A DNA stretch of 64,000 nt from Halobellus captivus (GCF_007655485.1 NZ_VJXQ01000002.1:259812-323811), one strand, 5' to 3'; shown: positions 1 through 8,355, counted from the first letter of the stretch. The notes: generated by a model from the sequence alone, not told the origin. Made by a program: numbers and translations.

Positions 1-422
1 CGGTGCGGAGCATCAGCGGCGACGAGTTCCTGACCGTCGCGCGCGGGCAGGTCCGCGACCGCGGCGCAACCCTCGTCGAAGAGGAAGTGACGGCTGTCGG
101 GGAGGCCGACGAAGGCTTTGTCGTCTCGACTGACGACGACGAGTACGATGCCACGTACGTCGTGCTCGCGACAGGCGGCGATCGGAGTTTCGCGGAGGAG
201 CTCGGCTGCGACTTCACCGAGGAGGACGTCGTCGACGTGACCCTCGATATGGAGACCTCAGTCGAGAACGTGTACGCGACGGGTGCGATGGGCCGCGCCG
301 AGAAGTGGCAGGCGGTCATCGCCGCCGGGGACGGCGCTGCCGCCGTCCTCGACATCCTCTCGAAGGAGAAAGGCGAGTACTACCACGACTTCGATATGCC
401 GTCTGACGTCCCCGAGCTGTAA
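1..422 (+). CDS. NAD(P)/FAD-dependent oxidoreductase, thioredoxin reductase-like, 5' end outside window
   Basis: The open frame enters from the left edge, so only the C-terminal part (about 139 residues) is present and the true start lies upstream. Visible are an ATGG turn (VLATGG) and a C-terminal VYATGAMGRAEKWQAVIAAGDG stretch; the second is the G-D segment that binds the flavin ribityl/phosphate in thioredoxin-reductase-like proteins. The N-terminal dinucleotide-binding glycine motif and any redox cysteines would be in the missing part, so the exact substrate cannot be said. A probable small flavin reductase acting in the cytoplasm. Confidence 0.75.
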   Translation, partial: VRSISGDEFLTVARGQVRDRGATLVEEEVTAVGEADEGFVVSTDDDEYDATYVVLATGGDRSFAEELGCDFTEEDVVDVTLDMETSVENVYATGAMGRAEKWQAVIAAGDGAAAVLDILSKEKGEYYHDFDMPSDVPEL

Positions 423-438
423 CCGACGACGGCGACAT

Positions 439-504
439 CCGAATCGACTCCGTCAAACACCCGAATCGACTCCGTCAAACACCCGAATCGACTCCGTCAA
501 ACAC
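439..504. repeat. Perfect 22-bp tandem repeat, three copies
   Basis: Three identical 22-base units run head to tail at 439-460, 461-482 and 483-504, immediately after the stop codon of the flavin oxidoreductase. They fill most of the 110-base gap before the convergent TetR gene. No gene is visible here. Perfect identity suggests a recent duplication. Confidence 0.95.
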
Positions 505-532
505 CCGTAAACACTCAGACCAATCTCTGGAG

Positions 533-1165
533 CTACTGATTCTCGGGCTCGTCGGACGCGCGGTACAGCGAATCGAGAACGAACTCGTCGATCGCCCGTC
601 GGGCCGATTCCGGGGCATCCTCGTGTCCGAGCGCGAGCCGTCGCTCCCGCGAGACGTGTATCAGATCCGTGAGAAGTTGTCCCATCAGATCGGCGTCGAC
701 CTCCCGGAACGCCCCCGCTTCGATGCCGCGCTCGATGACGTCGACGATCCGCTCACGAAGGCGGTCGTAGTGTTCGGTGAACAGTTCGCGGTGGGCCTCG
801 TCGTGCTGTGCCGAGGCGTACAGCTCGTGATACACCGTCATCCGATCCCAGTGGGAGAAACCCTCCCGCTCGGGACCGAACAGACAGCGGTCGATCCGCA
901 TATCCAACTCCTCGCGGGGCCCCGTTTCCTCGTCGACCTCGATGCTGCCTTCGTACTGCTCGATGACGTACTCCAGGAACGACGACAACAGGTCGTACTT
1001 GCCGTCGAAATGATAGTGGATCACCTGCCGCGAGAGGTCCATCTCCGCCCCGATGTCGCGGACGCGGAGGTCCGAGTACCCGTGTTCGCGCAGCGCCCGG
1101 AAGGTGGCCTCCATAATCACCTCGCGGGTGTCTTGGGCGTCGACCGTCCCGTCCGATTCGCTCAT
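533..1165 (-). CDS. TetR/AcrR family transcriptional regulator
   Basis: About 210 residues, normal for the family. The N-terminal 60 residues form a TetR-type DNA-binding domain, with the recognition region around VRDIGAEMDLSRQVIHYHF followed by DGKYDLL. The remainder is helical ligand-binding/dimerisation sequence. I chose the ATG at 1165 because a TATA-like ATAT element lies at 1190-1196, which would give a leaderless mRNA; a longer reading from 1192 would start inside that promoter. The gene diverges from the membrane-protein gene at 1358, and an inverted repeat at 1270-1294 lies between them, so self-control and control of the neighbour are plausible. The ligand is unknown. Confidence 0.88.
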   Translation of the reverse strand: MSESDGTVDAQDTREVIMEATFRALREHGYSDLRVRDIGAEMDLSRQVIHYHFDGKYDLLSSFLEYVIEQYEGSIEVDEETGPREELDMRIDRCLFGPEREGFSHWDRMTVYHELYASAQHDEAHRELFTEHYDRLRERIVDVIERGIEAGAFREVDADLMGQLLTDLIHVSRERRLALGHEDAPESARRAIDEFVLDSLYRASDEPENQ

Positions 1166-1269
1166 AGGCGGACGTTGCGCCGCGAGGCACATATCGGTTT
1201 CCTCGCGGATTCAGCGATCGATCACGCCGCCGGTGACGAACCCGGTCAAAATCCGCATAAACCGGCGTG

Positions 1270-1294
1270 AATTTCGGCTGAACCGGGCGAAATT
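1270..1294. promoter_or_regulatory. Inverted repeat between tetR-like gene and membrane-protein gene (candidate operator)
   Basis: Seven-base arms AATTTCG (1270-1276) and CGAAATT (1288-1294) pair perfectly across an 11-base spacer. The site lies between two divergently transcribed genes, one of which encodes a TetR repressor. Size and symmetry suit a TetR-family operator, but binding is inferred. Confidence 0.4.
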
Positions 1295-1357
1295 GGCGTT
1301 CACGGCCGGTAGCGTTGATTACCGACACACTCCGAAGGGCACCCGGAGGAATCACTG

Positions 1358-1843
1358 ATGAGTTATCGCAGTCTCTTCGCATCGACGATGTCCGGATCGA
1401 CGCTTCCGACGCAGACAGACGCCGCAGTGGGCGCGGCGCACACAGGCGTACCCCTGCAACTTCCCGTGCAACTCGCTCGGTTTGACCCCCTCGACGGAGT
1501 GGTCGTCTTCGCCGTCAGTCTGCTCATCGGCGGTGCGGCGATCCACGTTGCCGCCAAGCACGTGATCTCTCGCGGCGAACCCGGTGGTCTGACCTTCGAG
1601 CACGCGGTCGTCACAGCGCTCCTGGGTGCGATCGCGTGGGCGCTGCTGTCGTGGATCCCGCTGTTCGGTTCGCTGTTCGGGCTCGTCGGCTGGATCGCCG
1701 TCATCCGCTGGCGGTATCCGGGCGGCTGGGTCAAAGCGGGCGTCACCGGTGCCGCCGCGTGGGCCGCCGCCGTCGTCGTCCTCGCGGCCCTGGAGTTAAT
1801 CGGACTCGGGTCGGTTTCGGCGCTCGGCGTTCCGGGAGCCTAG
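1358..1843 (+). CDS. Haloarchaeal membrane protein of unknown function
   Basis: About 161 residues with four likely membrane segments: around residues 46-66 (VVVFAVSLLIGG), 86-104 (VVTALLGAIAWALL), 106-124 (PLFGSLFGLVGWIAVIRW) and 132-152 (a run of Ala/Val). The first 40 residues are hydrophilic with no cleavable signal. A second ATG at 1388 is an equally possible start. No catalytic motif is recognised. It diverges from the TetR gene, which suggests but does not prove that it is the regulated target. Confidence 0.7.
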   Translation: MSYRSLFASTMSGSTLPTQTDAAVGAAHTGVPLQLPVQLARFDPLDGVVVFAVSLLIGGAAIHVAAKHVISRGEPGGLTFEHAVVTALLGAIAWALLSWIPLFGSLFGLVGWIAVIRWRYPGGWVKAGVTGAAAWAAAVVVLAALELIGLGSVSALGVPGA

Positions 1844-1861
1844 TCCGAATCGACACGCCAC

Positions 1862-1932
1862 TTCGCAGGAATAGCCGTGCTCGTCCGTTCGCAGGAATAG
1901 CCGTGCTCATCTGTTCGCGGAGATCACCGTGA
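1862..1932. repeat. 26-bp tandem repeat, two good copies plus a degraded third
   Basis: Units start at 1862, 1888 and 1914, each beginning TTCGC. The first two differ only near their ends (TCGTCCG against TCATCTG) and the third is diverged. The array lies in the gap between the membrane protein and the convergent isopentenyl phosphate kinase gene. Confidence 0.85.
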
Positions 1933-1942
1933 ACGGACGGCC

Positions 1943-2680
1943 TCAACCGTCGACGACGGTGCCGACCGAGTGGCCCGCGAGGAAGCCGTCGAGCACGTCG
2001 GGGCCGAAGATCGACGCGGGTGCGCCCAGTTCGAGCAGCGCGCGCACTTTCGCGGCCATTCCGCCGGTCACATCTGTCGTCTCTGCCCCGCCGAGGGCGT
2101 CGGCGACATCGTCGAGGTCCGTGATCCGCGGCACGACCGCCCCCGACTCGTCGTAGACGCCCGGTACGGTCGAACACAGGCCGACGCGGTCCGCGTCGAC
2201 TTCGCGCGCGAGGTGGGCGACCAGTTCGTCGCCGCTTATGATCGTCGCACCCGCGTCGATCTGTGCGATCACGTCGCCGTGGAGCACGGGGACGAACCCC
2301 TCCGCGAGCATCGTCGCCGTCGAGTCGGCCGCGAGCGAGAGCGTCGAGTCGGCGTCCCGCGCGCCCACCGAGAGGGGGTGGACCGGGAGCGCGGGGACGT
2401 CAGCCTCCTGCAACCGACGGACGACCTCGTCGTTGAGCCGCCGCATCGAATCGTGGATCGCCCAGATCCCCGCGGCGTCGCGGCTCCCATTCGAGGGGGT
2501 GACACCGTGTTTGTCGGCGTAGTGGTGCCCGAAGCTCCCCGCCCCGTGGACGAGGACGAGCCCTGAGACGTCGCTCTCGGCGACGGCATCGACGGCGCGA
2601 CCGAGCGCGTCGTCGTCGACGGTCTCGGGCGTCTCCTTGTCGGTGATGACGCTCCCGCCGAGTTTGAGGATCGTCGTCAT
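1943..2680 (-). CDS. ipk: Isopentenyl phosphate kinase
   Basis: 245 residues of the amino-acid-kinase fold. ILKLGGSVIT at the N-terminus is the phosphate-binding lysine/glycine loop. LVHGAGSFGHH (about residues 43-53) carries the histidine typical of IPK. DVTGGMAAK near residue 200 is the nucleotide-binding glycine turn. IPK phosphorylates isopentenyl phosphate to isopentenyl diphosphate in the archaeal mevalonate pathway; in haloarchaea it follows phosphomevalonate decarboxylase. The ATG at 2680 is two bases past the stop of the mevalonate kinase gene, so the two are co-transcribed and translationally close. A start further upstream would run through mevalonate kinase in another frame. Confidence 0.95.
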   Translation of the reverse strand: MTTILKLGGSVITDKETPETVDDDALGRAVDAVAESDVSGLVLVHGAGSFGHHYADKHGVTPSNGSRDAAGIWAIHDSMRRLNDEVVRRLQEADVPALPVHPLSVGARDADSTLSLAADSTATMLAEGFVPVLHGDVIAQIDAGATIISGDELVAHLAREVDADRVGLCSTVPGVYDESGAVVPRITDLDDVADALGGAETTDVTGGMAAKVRALLELGAPASIFGPDVLDGFLAGHSVGTVVDG

Positions 2681-2682
2681 TC

Positions 2683-3759
2683 TCACTCGGGTCCCGTTTC
2701 CGCGTTCGCACTCCCGATCGGCGTCGCGTTCGCGCCGCCGCTCCCGGATCCCTCCGCACGAACGCCCTCTCGGTCCAGTTCGGCGCGGAACGCATCGCGG
2801 CATTCGGCCGTGTACCGAAGCGCGGTCCGCGTCTCCGGCGTCGCATCGAGCGCGACGATGCAGCCGCTGCCACCAGCGCCCGTGAGCTTCGCGCCGTGTG
2901 CGCCCGCCTCGCGAGCGGCCCACACCATATTGTCGAGCGTGCGCGAGGAGACGCCGAGCGCTTCGAGCAACCCGTGATCGAAGTCCATCAGCCGCCCGAG
3001 CTCGTCGAGGAGGTCCGCTTCGGGATCGGCCTCGGGGTCGGCCGCCGCGAGCAGCGATTCGCCCGTGCGGACGATGTCGCCGATGCTCTCGACGGTGTCG
3101 GCGGCGAAGTCGTACTCCTCGCGCAGCGCGCGCACGCCAGCGACGAGTTCGCCGGTGTCGCCCGCGCCGCCGTCGAAGCCGACGACGAATGGGAGGTTCG
3201 GCGCGTCGATCCGTCGGCAGTCGTCGCCCTCGACTCTGACCGCGCCGCCCATCGCCGAGCAGAAGGTGTCCGCGCGCGAGGCCTGCCCGTCCTGGACGTC
3301 GTACTCGGCCCGGTACGCGCGGTCGGCGATCTCCTCCGCATCGAGTTCGACGCCGAGTTCGCGCGTGGCGGCGTCGATCCCGGCGACGACGACCGCGGCG
3401 GAGGAGCCGAGGCCCGCCCCGAGCGGGATTTCGCTCTCCACCGTGATGTCGAAGCCCGCGTCGGGCGCGTCGGCGGCGTCGCGGGCCTGTTCGACCGCGG
3501 CGTCGATGTAGCCGACCCCGGCGTCGACGAGACCCTCCGGAACGTCGATGTCGGGCCGGTAGTCGGTGTCGCCGGTGTATTCGACGGTGAATCCGTCGAG
3601 GCTCAGATCGCGTGCCTCGACTCTGATGTGGTCGTCCGCGCGGGCGTCGACGGTAACGGTGGCACGGCGCTCGATGGCGCACGGGACCGCCGGTTCGCCG
3701 TAGACGACCGCGTGCTCCCCGAAGAGGTACACCTTCCCGGGGGCGCTTGAGACGGTCAT
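2683..3759 (-). CDS. mvk: Mevalonate kinase
   Basis: 358 residues of the GHMP kinase family. APGKVYLFGEHAVVYGEPAV opens the protein, PLGAGLGSSAA (residues 112-122) is the GHMP ATP-binding loop, and KLTGAGGSGC (291-300) is the C-terminal GHMP motif. It phosphorylates mevalonate in the cytoplasm, the committed kinase step to isoprenoid diphosphates and therefore to archaeal ether lipids. A TATA-like CTTAAGC at 3783-3789 sits about 25 bases before the ATG, implying a short or absent leader. It heads a two-gene operon with isopentenyl phosphate kinase. Confidence 0.96.
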   Translation of the reverse strand: MTVSSAPGKVYLFGEHAVVYGEPAVPCAIERRATVTVDARADDHIRVEARDLSLDGFTVEYTGDTDYRPDIDVPEGLVDAGVGYIDAAVEQARDAADAPDAGFDITVESEIPLGAGLGSSAAVVVAGIDAATRELGVELDAEEIADRAYRAEYDVQDGQASRADTFCSAMGGAVRVEGDDCRRIDAPNLPFVVGFDGGAGDTGELVAGVRALREEYDFAADTVESIGDIVRTGESLLAAADPEADPEADLLDELGRLMDFDHGLLEALGVSSRTLDNMVWAAREAGAHGAKLTGAGGSGCIVALDATPETRTALRYTAECRDAFRAELDREGVRAEGSGSGGANATPIGSANAETGPE

Positions 3760-3782
3760 ACGGGAGGAATGCTGTGGCTGCC

Positions 3783-3789
3783 GCTTAAG
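3783..3789 (-). promoter_or_regulatory. TATA box of the mvk-ipk operon
   Basis: CTTAAGC lies about 25 bases upstream of the mevalonate kinase ATG on the minus strand, the usual haloarchaeal spacing for leaderless transcripts. Confidence 0.5.
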
Positions 3790-3843
3790 CTATCCGACTG
3801 GAATTGCTCGGTCGCCCGGCACGAGTCGCTCGGTCGCCCCCAG

Positions 3844-4158
3844 CTACTCGTCGATGTCGTCGAGCTCCGAGAGCGCGTCGCCCCCGCCGCGGAGGTGCTT
3901 CGCCGCGGCCGCGAGCGCGACGAGCAGGGCGAGGGCGACGAGACCGCCGATCTGGAGGGACCTCGATCCGCCGCAAAACGGCGCACAGCGCTTCGTATCG
4001 GACGAGCCGGAGTCGCGCTCGTCGGGCTGGGATTCGGTGGCGTCATCGTCAGACTCGCCCGCAGACGATCCGCCGATCGCGGGTGCCGTGTTGGTCGCGC
4101 TGAAGCTGAGTCCGTCGTGCAGATGGATCTCGAAGAACGTGAACGATTTCTCTGTCAT
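3844..4158 (-). CDS. Small single-pass membrane protein, unknown function
   Basis: 104 residues. It begins MTEKSFTFFEIHLHDGLSFSA, then an acidic, serine-rich stretch, a CAPFCGG dicysteine pair (about residues 58-62), one membrane helix (about 71-88, LQIGGLVALALLVALAAAA) and a short acidic tail. The N-terminal aromatic segment looks conserved-domain-like and I believe similar small proteins occur in haloarchaea, but I cannot assign a function. It lies upstream of mvk on the same strand with its own gap. Confidence 0.6.
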   Translation of the reverse strand: MTEKSFTFFEIHLHDGLSFSATNTAPAIGGSSAGESDDDATESQPDERDSGSSDTKRCAPFCGGSRSLQIGGLVALALLVALAAAAKHLRGGGDALSELDDIDE

Positions 4159-4306
4159 CTCACGTCTAGATACGCCGACAGGACGGAAAACCGTTGTGGA
4201 GATCGGGAATAGAAGTCCAATATGGAGGCCGAGAAAACGGGCGATCGAGGACCCGCCCCGAGAGAGAACTCGGTGGATTCACGTGTCAGGCAGTCTGAGC
4301 GATCGT

Positions 4307-5365
4307 ATGGACGATGACAGACGCGCGTTTCTGACTGATCTGCTGACGACACCGAGCCCCTCGGGGTTCGAGGCCGTCGGCCAGCGGGTGTGGCTCGAAT
4401 ACGTCCGCCAGTTCGCCGACGACGTGTGGACGGACGCGTACGGCAACGCGGTCGCCGTGCACCAGGGCGGATCGGACGTCTCGATCGCCTTCACCGGACA
4501 CGCCGACGAGATCGGGTTCATGGTCCGCGACATCACCGAGGACGGCTTCCTCCGGATCAGCCCGATCGGCGGCGCGGACCGGACCGTCTCGAAGGGCCAG
4601 CACGTGACCGTCCACGCCGAACCGCCGGTCGCGGGCGTCATCGGCCAGACGGCGATTCACCTGCGCGATCGCGACGAGGAGCGGTACGACGACATCGAGG
4701 CGCAGTTCGTCGACATCGGCGTCGGCGACGACGACGAGGCGCGCGAACTCGTCGAGGTCGGCGATCCGGTGACTGTCGAGACGCGCGTTCGACCGCTGCA
4801 CGGAACGCGGCTCGCCGCCAGGGGGATGGACAACCGCGTCGGGATCTGGTCGGCCGCGGAGGGTCTCCGCGCTGCCGCCGAAGCCGAGGTCGAGGCCACG
4901 GTGTACGCCGTGAGCACGGTGCAGGAGGAGGTCGGCGTTCAGGGCGCGAAGATGATCGGCTTCGAGCTCGATCCCGACGCCGCGATCGCGGTCGACGTGA
5001 CGCACGCGACCGACAACCCCGATATCCCGGGCAAGCGCAGCGGTCCCGTCGAACTCGGCGCGGGGCCGGTCGTCTCCCGCGGGAGCGCGAATCACCCCTC
5101 CCTTGTCTCGCTCGCGCGCGACGCCGCGTCGAGCGCCGACGTCGACGTGCAACTGCAGGCGACCGGCACGCGGACCGGGACTGACGCCGACGCGTTCTAC
5201 ACCGCCCGCAGCGGGATTCCCGCGCTGAATCTCGGGATCCCGAACCGGTATATGCACACACCGGTCGAAGTGATCGATACCGACGACCTGAGCGCCGCCG
5301 CCGACCTGCTCGGGGCCGTCGCCGCGCAGGCCGTCGACGCCGCCCCGTTCGGGCTGGAGCTGTAG
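4307..5365 (+). CDS. M42 family metallopeptidase (tetrahedral aminopeptidase type)
   Basis: 352 residues. The metal and catalytic motifs follow the M42 order: GHADEIGFMV near residue 63 (first zinc histidine and base region), GMDNRVG near 175 (bridging aspartate), QEEVGVQGA near 207 (catalytic and zinc glutamates), AVDVTHATDNP near 228, and NRYMHTPVEV near 312 (final histidine). These enzymes form hollow tetrahedral cytoplasmic peptidases that trim short peptides released by the proteasome. I chose ATG 4307 because the frame upstream reads low-complexity Arg/Ser sequence antisense to the membrane protein gene. Confidence 0.92.
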   Translation: MDDDRRAFLTDLLTTPSPSGFEAVGQRVWLEYVRQFADDVWTDAYGNAVAVHQGGSDVSIAFTGHADEIGFMVRDITEDGFLRISPIGGADRTVSKGQHVTVHAEPPVAGVIGQTAIHLRDRDEERYDDIEAQFVDIGVGDDDEARELVEVGDPVTVETRVRPLHGTRLAARGMDNRVGIWSAAEGLRAAAEAEVEATVYAVSTVQEEVGVQGAKMIGFELDPDAAIAVDVTHATDNPDIPGKRSGPVELGAGPVVSRGSANHPSLVSLARDAASSADVDVQLQATGTRTGTDADAFYTARSGIPALNLGIPNRYMHTPVEVIDTDDLSAAADLLGAVAAQAVDAAPFGLEL

Positions 5366-5476
5366 GACCGACGCGTTGCCGCACGGATGTGCGTCAATCG
5401 CGCTGACTGCACGGCCGCGCGTCGGTCGTGTCGTCCCCGTGTCGTCCGTGCCGAACCGTAACACGCCCGTTCGGGC

Positions 5477-5517
5477 GAAAGAAAACCGTTAAAAGTCGCC
5501 GCAGGGTGTTGTGAGGT
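5477..5517 (+). promoter_or_regulatory. rpl11 promoter, 44-base block shared with the zinc-finger/EF-1 beta operon
   Basis: The TATA-like CCGTTAAAAG (5486-5495) is embedded in a block that, counted through the start codon (5477-5520), matches 9824-9867 at 37 of 44 positions without gaps; 22 of the first 23 are identical. The spacing to the ATG is the same in both. Confidence 0.7.
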
Positions 5518-5994
5518 ATGGCTGGAACTATCGAAGTACTCGTTCCCGGCGGGGAGGCCAACCCCGGCCCGCCGCTCGGTCCGGAACTCGGACCGACTCC
5601 GGTGAACGTGCAGGACGTCGTTCAGCAGATCAACGATGAGACCGCCGCGTTCGACGGAATGGAAGTCCCCGTTACCGTCGAGTACGAGGACGACGGCTCC
5701 TTTACGATCTCCGTCGGCGTTCCGCCGACGGCCGAGCTCATCAAAGATGAGGCCGGATTCGACACCGGATCGGGCGAACCGCAGAAGGACTTCGTCGCCG
5801 ACCTGACGGTCGAACAGGTGAAGAAGATCGCCGAGCAGAAGTCCACCGACCTGCTCGCGTACGACCCGTTCAACGCCTCGAAAGAGGTCGTCGGGACGTG
5901 TACGTCGCTGGGCGTCACGATCGAAGGCAACAATCCGCGCGAGTTCAAACAGCGGATGGACGACGGCGAGTACGACGACGTCTTCGCCGAATAG
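5518..5994 (+). CDS. rpl11: Large-subunit ribosomal protein L11 (uL11)
   Basis: 158 residues with the diagnostic PGGEANPGPPLGPELGP proline/glycine segment at residues 10-26, which contacts the GTPase-associated rRNA, and the C-terminal rRNA-binding domain ending around GTCTSLGVTIEG. It forms the base of the ribosomal stalk together with P0 and L12 encoded just downstream. In haloarchaea L11 is transcribed apart from L1-L10-L12, and the 300-base gap with its own downstream promoter agrees with that. Confidence 0.98.
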   Translation: MAGTIEVLVPGGEANPGPPLGPELGPTPVNVQDVVQQINDETAAFDGMEVPVTVEYEDDGSFTISVGVPPTAELIKDEAGFDTGSGEPQKDFVADLTVEQVKKIAEQKSTDLLAYDPFNASKEVVGTCTSLGVTIEGNNPREFKQRMDDGEYDDVFAE

Positions 5995-6040
5995 AGCTCC
6001 GTTCGATTCTGCACGTCACAGCGCACGTCGCTGCTGTGGA

Positions 6041-6063
6041 TTCGATCCCCCGGCGGGTCTTTT
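6041..6063 (+). terminator. Possible terminator after rpl11
   Basis: A GC-rich run (CCCCCGGCGGG) is followed by TCTTTTC at 6058-6064, about 60 bases after the rpl11 stop. Archaeal termination relies on U-rich tracts, and a separate promoter follows, so termination here is plausible but not certain. Confidence 0.35.
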
Positions 6064-6200
6064 CGTCACCAACAGTACCCCAGAGCCGTGCGGCCGTCAC
6101 GCGATCCGGTGGTTTCCTCGCCGGAACCGTGCCGACCGTTCCCACAGATCTGGCGTCTCACCCGCGAAAACCGGCACGAGGAGGGATCTGCTTCGACGGA

Positions 6201-6206
6201 CTTAAG
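6201..6206 (+). promoter_or_regulatory. TATA box for the rpl1-rpl10-rpl12 transcript
   Basis: CTTAAG at 6201-6206 would place the transcript start near 6226, leaving a leader of about 70 bases before the rpl1 ATG. This matches the long-leadered L1-L10-L12 transcript described for Halobacterium. Confidence 0.65.
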
Positions 6207-6225
6207 GCCGCCATACCCGTTCGAT

Positions 6226-6294
6226 TCGACGAGACAGGCAGACGCCTGTTTCACTGACCCGTAGGAGCAATCCTGCGTACTACGGAGGTGAATA
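6226..6294 (+). promoter_or_regulatory. rpl1 mRNA leader, candidate L1 autoregulatory site
   Basis: The leader contains a perfect six-base hairpin ACAGGC/GCCTGT (6234-6249) and a second small stem around GGAGCAATCC. It ends in a strong GGAGGTG ribosome-binding site (6284-6290) five bases before ATG 6295. L1 proteins of archaea are known to bind their own leader through a mimic of the 23S L1 site. That this leader contains such a site is inferred from position and length, not proven by the fold. Confidence 0.5.
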
Positions 6295-6933
6295 ATGGCA
6301 GATACGATAGTTGACGCAGTCTCTCGCGCACTCGACGAGGCACCGCCGCGGAACTTCCGCGAAACGGTCGACCTCGCCGTGAATCTGCGCGATCTCGACT
6401 TAAACGACCCGTCGAAACGTGTCGACGAGTCTGTCGTTCTCCCGTCCGGTACCGGACAGGAGACGCAGATCGTCGTCTTCGCGAGCGGTGAGACAGCGCT
6501 CCGAGCGGAGGACGTCGCCGACCAGGTTCTGGACGGCGACGACCTCGAAGAGCTCGGAGACGACACCGACGCGGCAAAAGACCTCGCCGACGAGACCGAC
6601 TTCTTCGTGGCCGAAGCCAGCATGATGCAGGACATCGGCCGCTTCCTGGGGACGGTTCTCGGTCCGCGCGGTAAGATGCCGACGCCGCTTCAGCCGGACG
6701 ACGACATCGTCGAGACAGTGAATCGAATGAAGAATACGGTGCAGCTCCGCTCCCGCGATCGTCGGACGTTCCACACCCGCGTGGGTGCACAGGACATGGA
6801 CGCCGACGAGATCGCGGACAACATCGACGTCATCATCCGTCGTCTCGAGGCGAACCTTGAGAAAGGTCCGCTCAACATCGATTCGATGTACGTGAAGACG
6901 ACGATGGGGCCGTCCGTGGAGGTCGAGGCATGA
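6295..6933 (+). CDS. rpl1: Large-subunit ribosomal protein L1 (uL1)
   Basis: 212 residues of archaeal L1. The segment [20 protein letters not shown] near residues 114-132 is the conserved L1 signature around the rRNA-binding loop, and [13 protein letters not shown] closes the protein. It forms the mobile L1 stalk at the E site and in archaea represses its own operon by binding the mRNA leader. It overlaps the next gene by four bases (ATGA), so L1 and P0 translation are coupled. Confidence 0.98.
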   Translation: MADTIVDAVSRALDEAPPRNFRETVDLAVNLRDLDLNDPSKRVDESVVLPSGTGQETQIVVFASGETALRAEDVADQVLDGDDLEELGDDTDAAKDLADETDFFVAEASMMQDIGRFLGTVLGPRGKMPTPLQPDDDIVETVNRMKNTVQLRSRDRRTFHTRVGAQDMDADEIADNIDVIIRRLEANLEKGPLNIDSMYVKTTMGPSVEVEA

Positions 6934-7973
6934 GCGAAAGTGCCTCCGCCCGACGAACGGAGATCATCCCCGAGTGGAAGAAAGAGGAAGTCGCCGAACT
7001 CGTCGAGTTCCTCGAAGGCTACGAATCCGTGGGCGTCGTCGACGTCGCCGGTATTCCGAGCCGACAGCTCCAGAGTATGCGCCGCGAACTCCACGGCAGC
7101 GCGGAACTGCGGATGAGCCGTAACACGCTCACCGTCCGCGCGCTCGAGGACGTCGACGACGGGCTCGAAGAGCTCGTCGACTACGTCTCGGGACAGGTCG
7201 CGCTCGTGGGCACCAACGACAACCCCTTCGGGCTGTACAAGCAGCTCGAAGCGTCGAAGACGCCCGCACCGATCAGCGCCGGAGAGATCGCGCCCAACGA
7301 CGTCGTCATCCCCGAGGGTGACACGGGCGTCGACCCCGGCCCGTTCGTGGGCGAACTCCAGCAGGTCGGTGCCGCCGCGCGCATTATGGACGGTTCGATC
7401 CAGGTCACCGAGGACTCGAAAGTTCTCGAGGCGGGCGAGCCCGTCTCCGTGGAACTCGAAGGCGTTCTCGGGGAACTCGGCATCGAGCCGAAGGAGGTCG
7501 GTCTCGACCTCCGCGGCGTCTTCTCCGAAGGCGTCCTCTTCGAGCCCGACGAGCTCGCGATCGACGTCGACGAGTACCGCGCGGACATCCAGTCCGCCGC
7601 CGCGGCCGCACGGAACCTCTCGGTCAACGCGGGTTACCCGACGGCGCAGACCGCGCCGACGCTGCTCGCGAAGGCCGCTGGCGAGGCGAAGGCCCTCGGG
7701 CTGTTCGCCGCCATCGAGGACCCCGACGTGCTGCCCGATCTCGTCGCGAAGGCCGACGCGCAGGTTCGCGCGCTCGCCGCCCAGATCGACGACGACGAGG
7801 CGCTCCCGGAGGAACTCCGGGGCGTCGAGGCACCCGCACCGGCCGCCGAGGAGGCGGCCGACGCGGACGAAGACGAATCGGCTGACGAAGACACAGAAGC
7901 AGAAGCCGACGCCGACGACACCGACGACGATGACGACGACGGTGCCGAAGGCCTCGGCGCGATGTTCGGATAA
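6930..7973 (+). CDS. rpl10: Ribosomal stalk protein P0 (L10, uL10)
   Basis: 347 residues. The N-terminal rRNA-binding domain opens with [14 protein letters not shown]. The central archaeal/eukaryal insertion lies around residues 110-180. Then come helical L12-dimer binding segments and an acidic hinge (a long run of Asp/Glu around 310-338) ending GLGAMFG. That tail resembles the L12 C-terminus and recruits translation factors. Its ATG overlaps the L1 stop, and the L12 gene follows after 18 bases. Confidence 0.98.
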   Translation: MSESASARRTEIIPEWKKEEVAELVEFLEGYESVGVVDVAGIPSRQLQSMRRELHGSAELRMSRNTLTVRALEDVDDGLEELVDYVSGQVALVGTNDNPFGLYKQLEASKTPAPISAGEIAPNDVVIPEGDTGVDPGPFVGELQQVGAAARIMDGSIQVTEDSKVLEAGEPVSVELEGVLGELGIEPKEVGLDLRGVFSEGVLFEPDELAIDVDEYRADIQSAAAAARNLSVNAGYPTAQTAPTLLAKAAGEAKALGLFAAIEDPDVLPDLVAKADAQVRALAAQIDDDEALPEELRGVEAPAPAAEEAADADEDESADEDTEAEADADDTDDDDDDGAEGLGAMFG

Positions 7974-7991
7974 CCACAGAGGATTACGACA

Positions 7992-8327
7992 ATGGAATAC
8001 GTTTACGCAGCTCTCACCCTGAACGAGTCGGGCGAAGAGATCAACGAAGAGAACATCACCGCGGTCCTCGAGGCCGCCGGTGTCGATGTCGAAGAGTCCC
8101 GAGTGAAGGCGCTCGTCGCCGCGCTCGAGGACGTCGACATCGAGGAGGCCATCGAGACGGCCGCCGCCGCTCCCGCGCCCGCCGCGGGCGGTGCCGGTGG
8201 CGAAGTCGAGGCCGCTGACGACGACGGCGACGACGAGGCCGACGAGGCCGAGGAAGCCGACGACGGCGGCGACGACGACGAGGAAGAAGAGGCCTCCGGC
8301 GAGGGTCTCGGCAACCTCTTCGGCTGA
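7992..8327 (+). CDS. rpl12: Ribosomal stalk protein L12 (P1)
   Basis: 111 residues of the archaeal P1/L12 type. The N-terminal dimerisation domain ([18 protein letters not shown]) is followed by an Ala-rich hinge (about residues 57-72), a highly acidic segment and the tail GEGLGNLFG, almost the same ending as P0. Several dimers bind P0 and attract elongation factors. It is the last gene of the L1-P0-L12 operon. Confidence 0.98.
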   Translation: MEYVYAALTLNESGEEINEENITAVLEAAGVDVEESRVKALVAALEDVDIEEAIETAAAAPAPAAGGAGGEVEAADDDGDDEADEAEEADDGGDDDEEEEASGEGLGNLFG

Positions 8328-8355
8328 GCGCGGACGCACAGCACGAAGACGCCGA

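Noticed and set aside
439-504. CRISPR array
   Set aside because: The units are contiguous with no spacers, and no cas genes are in the window.
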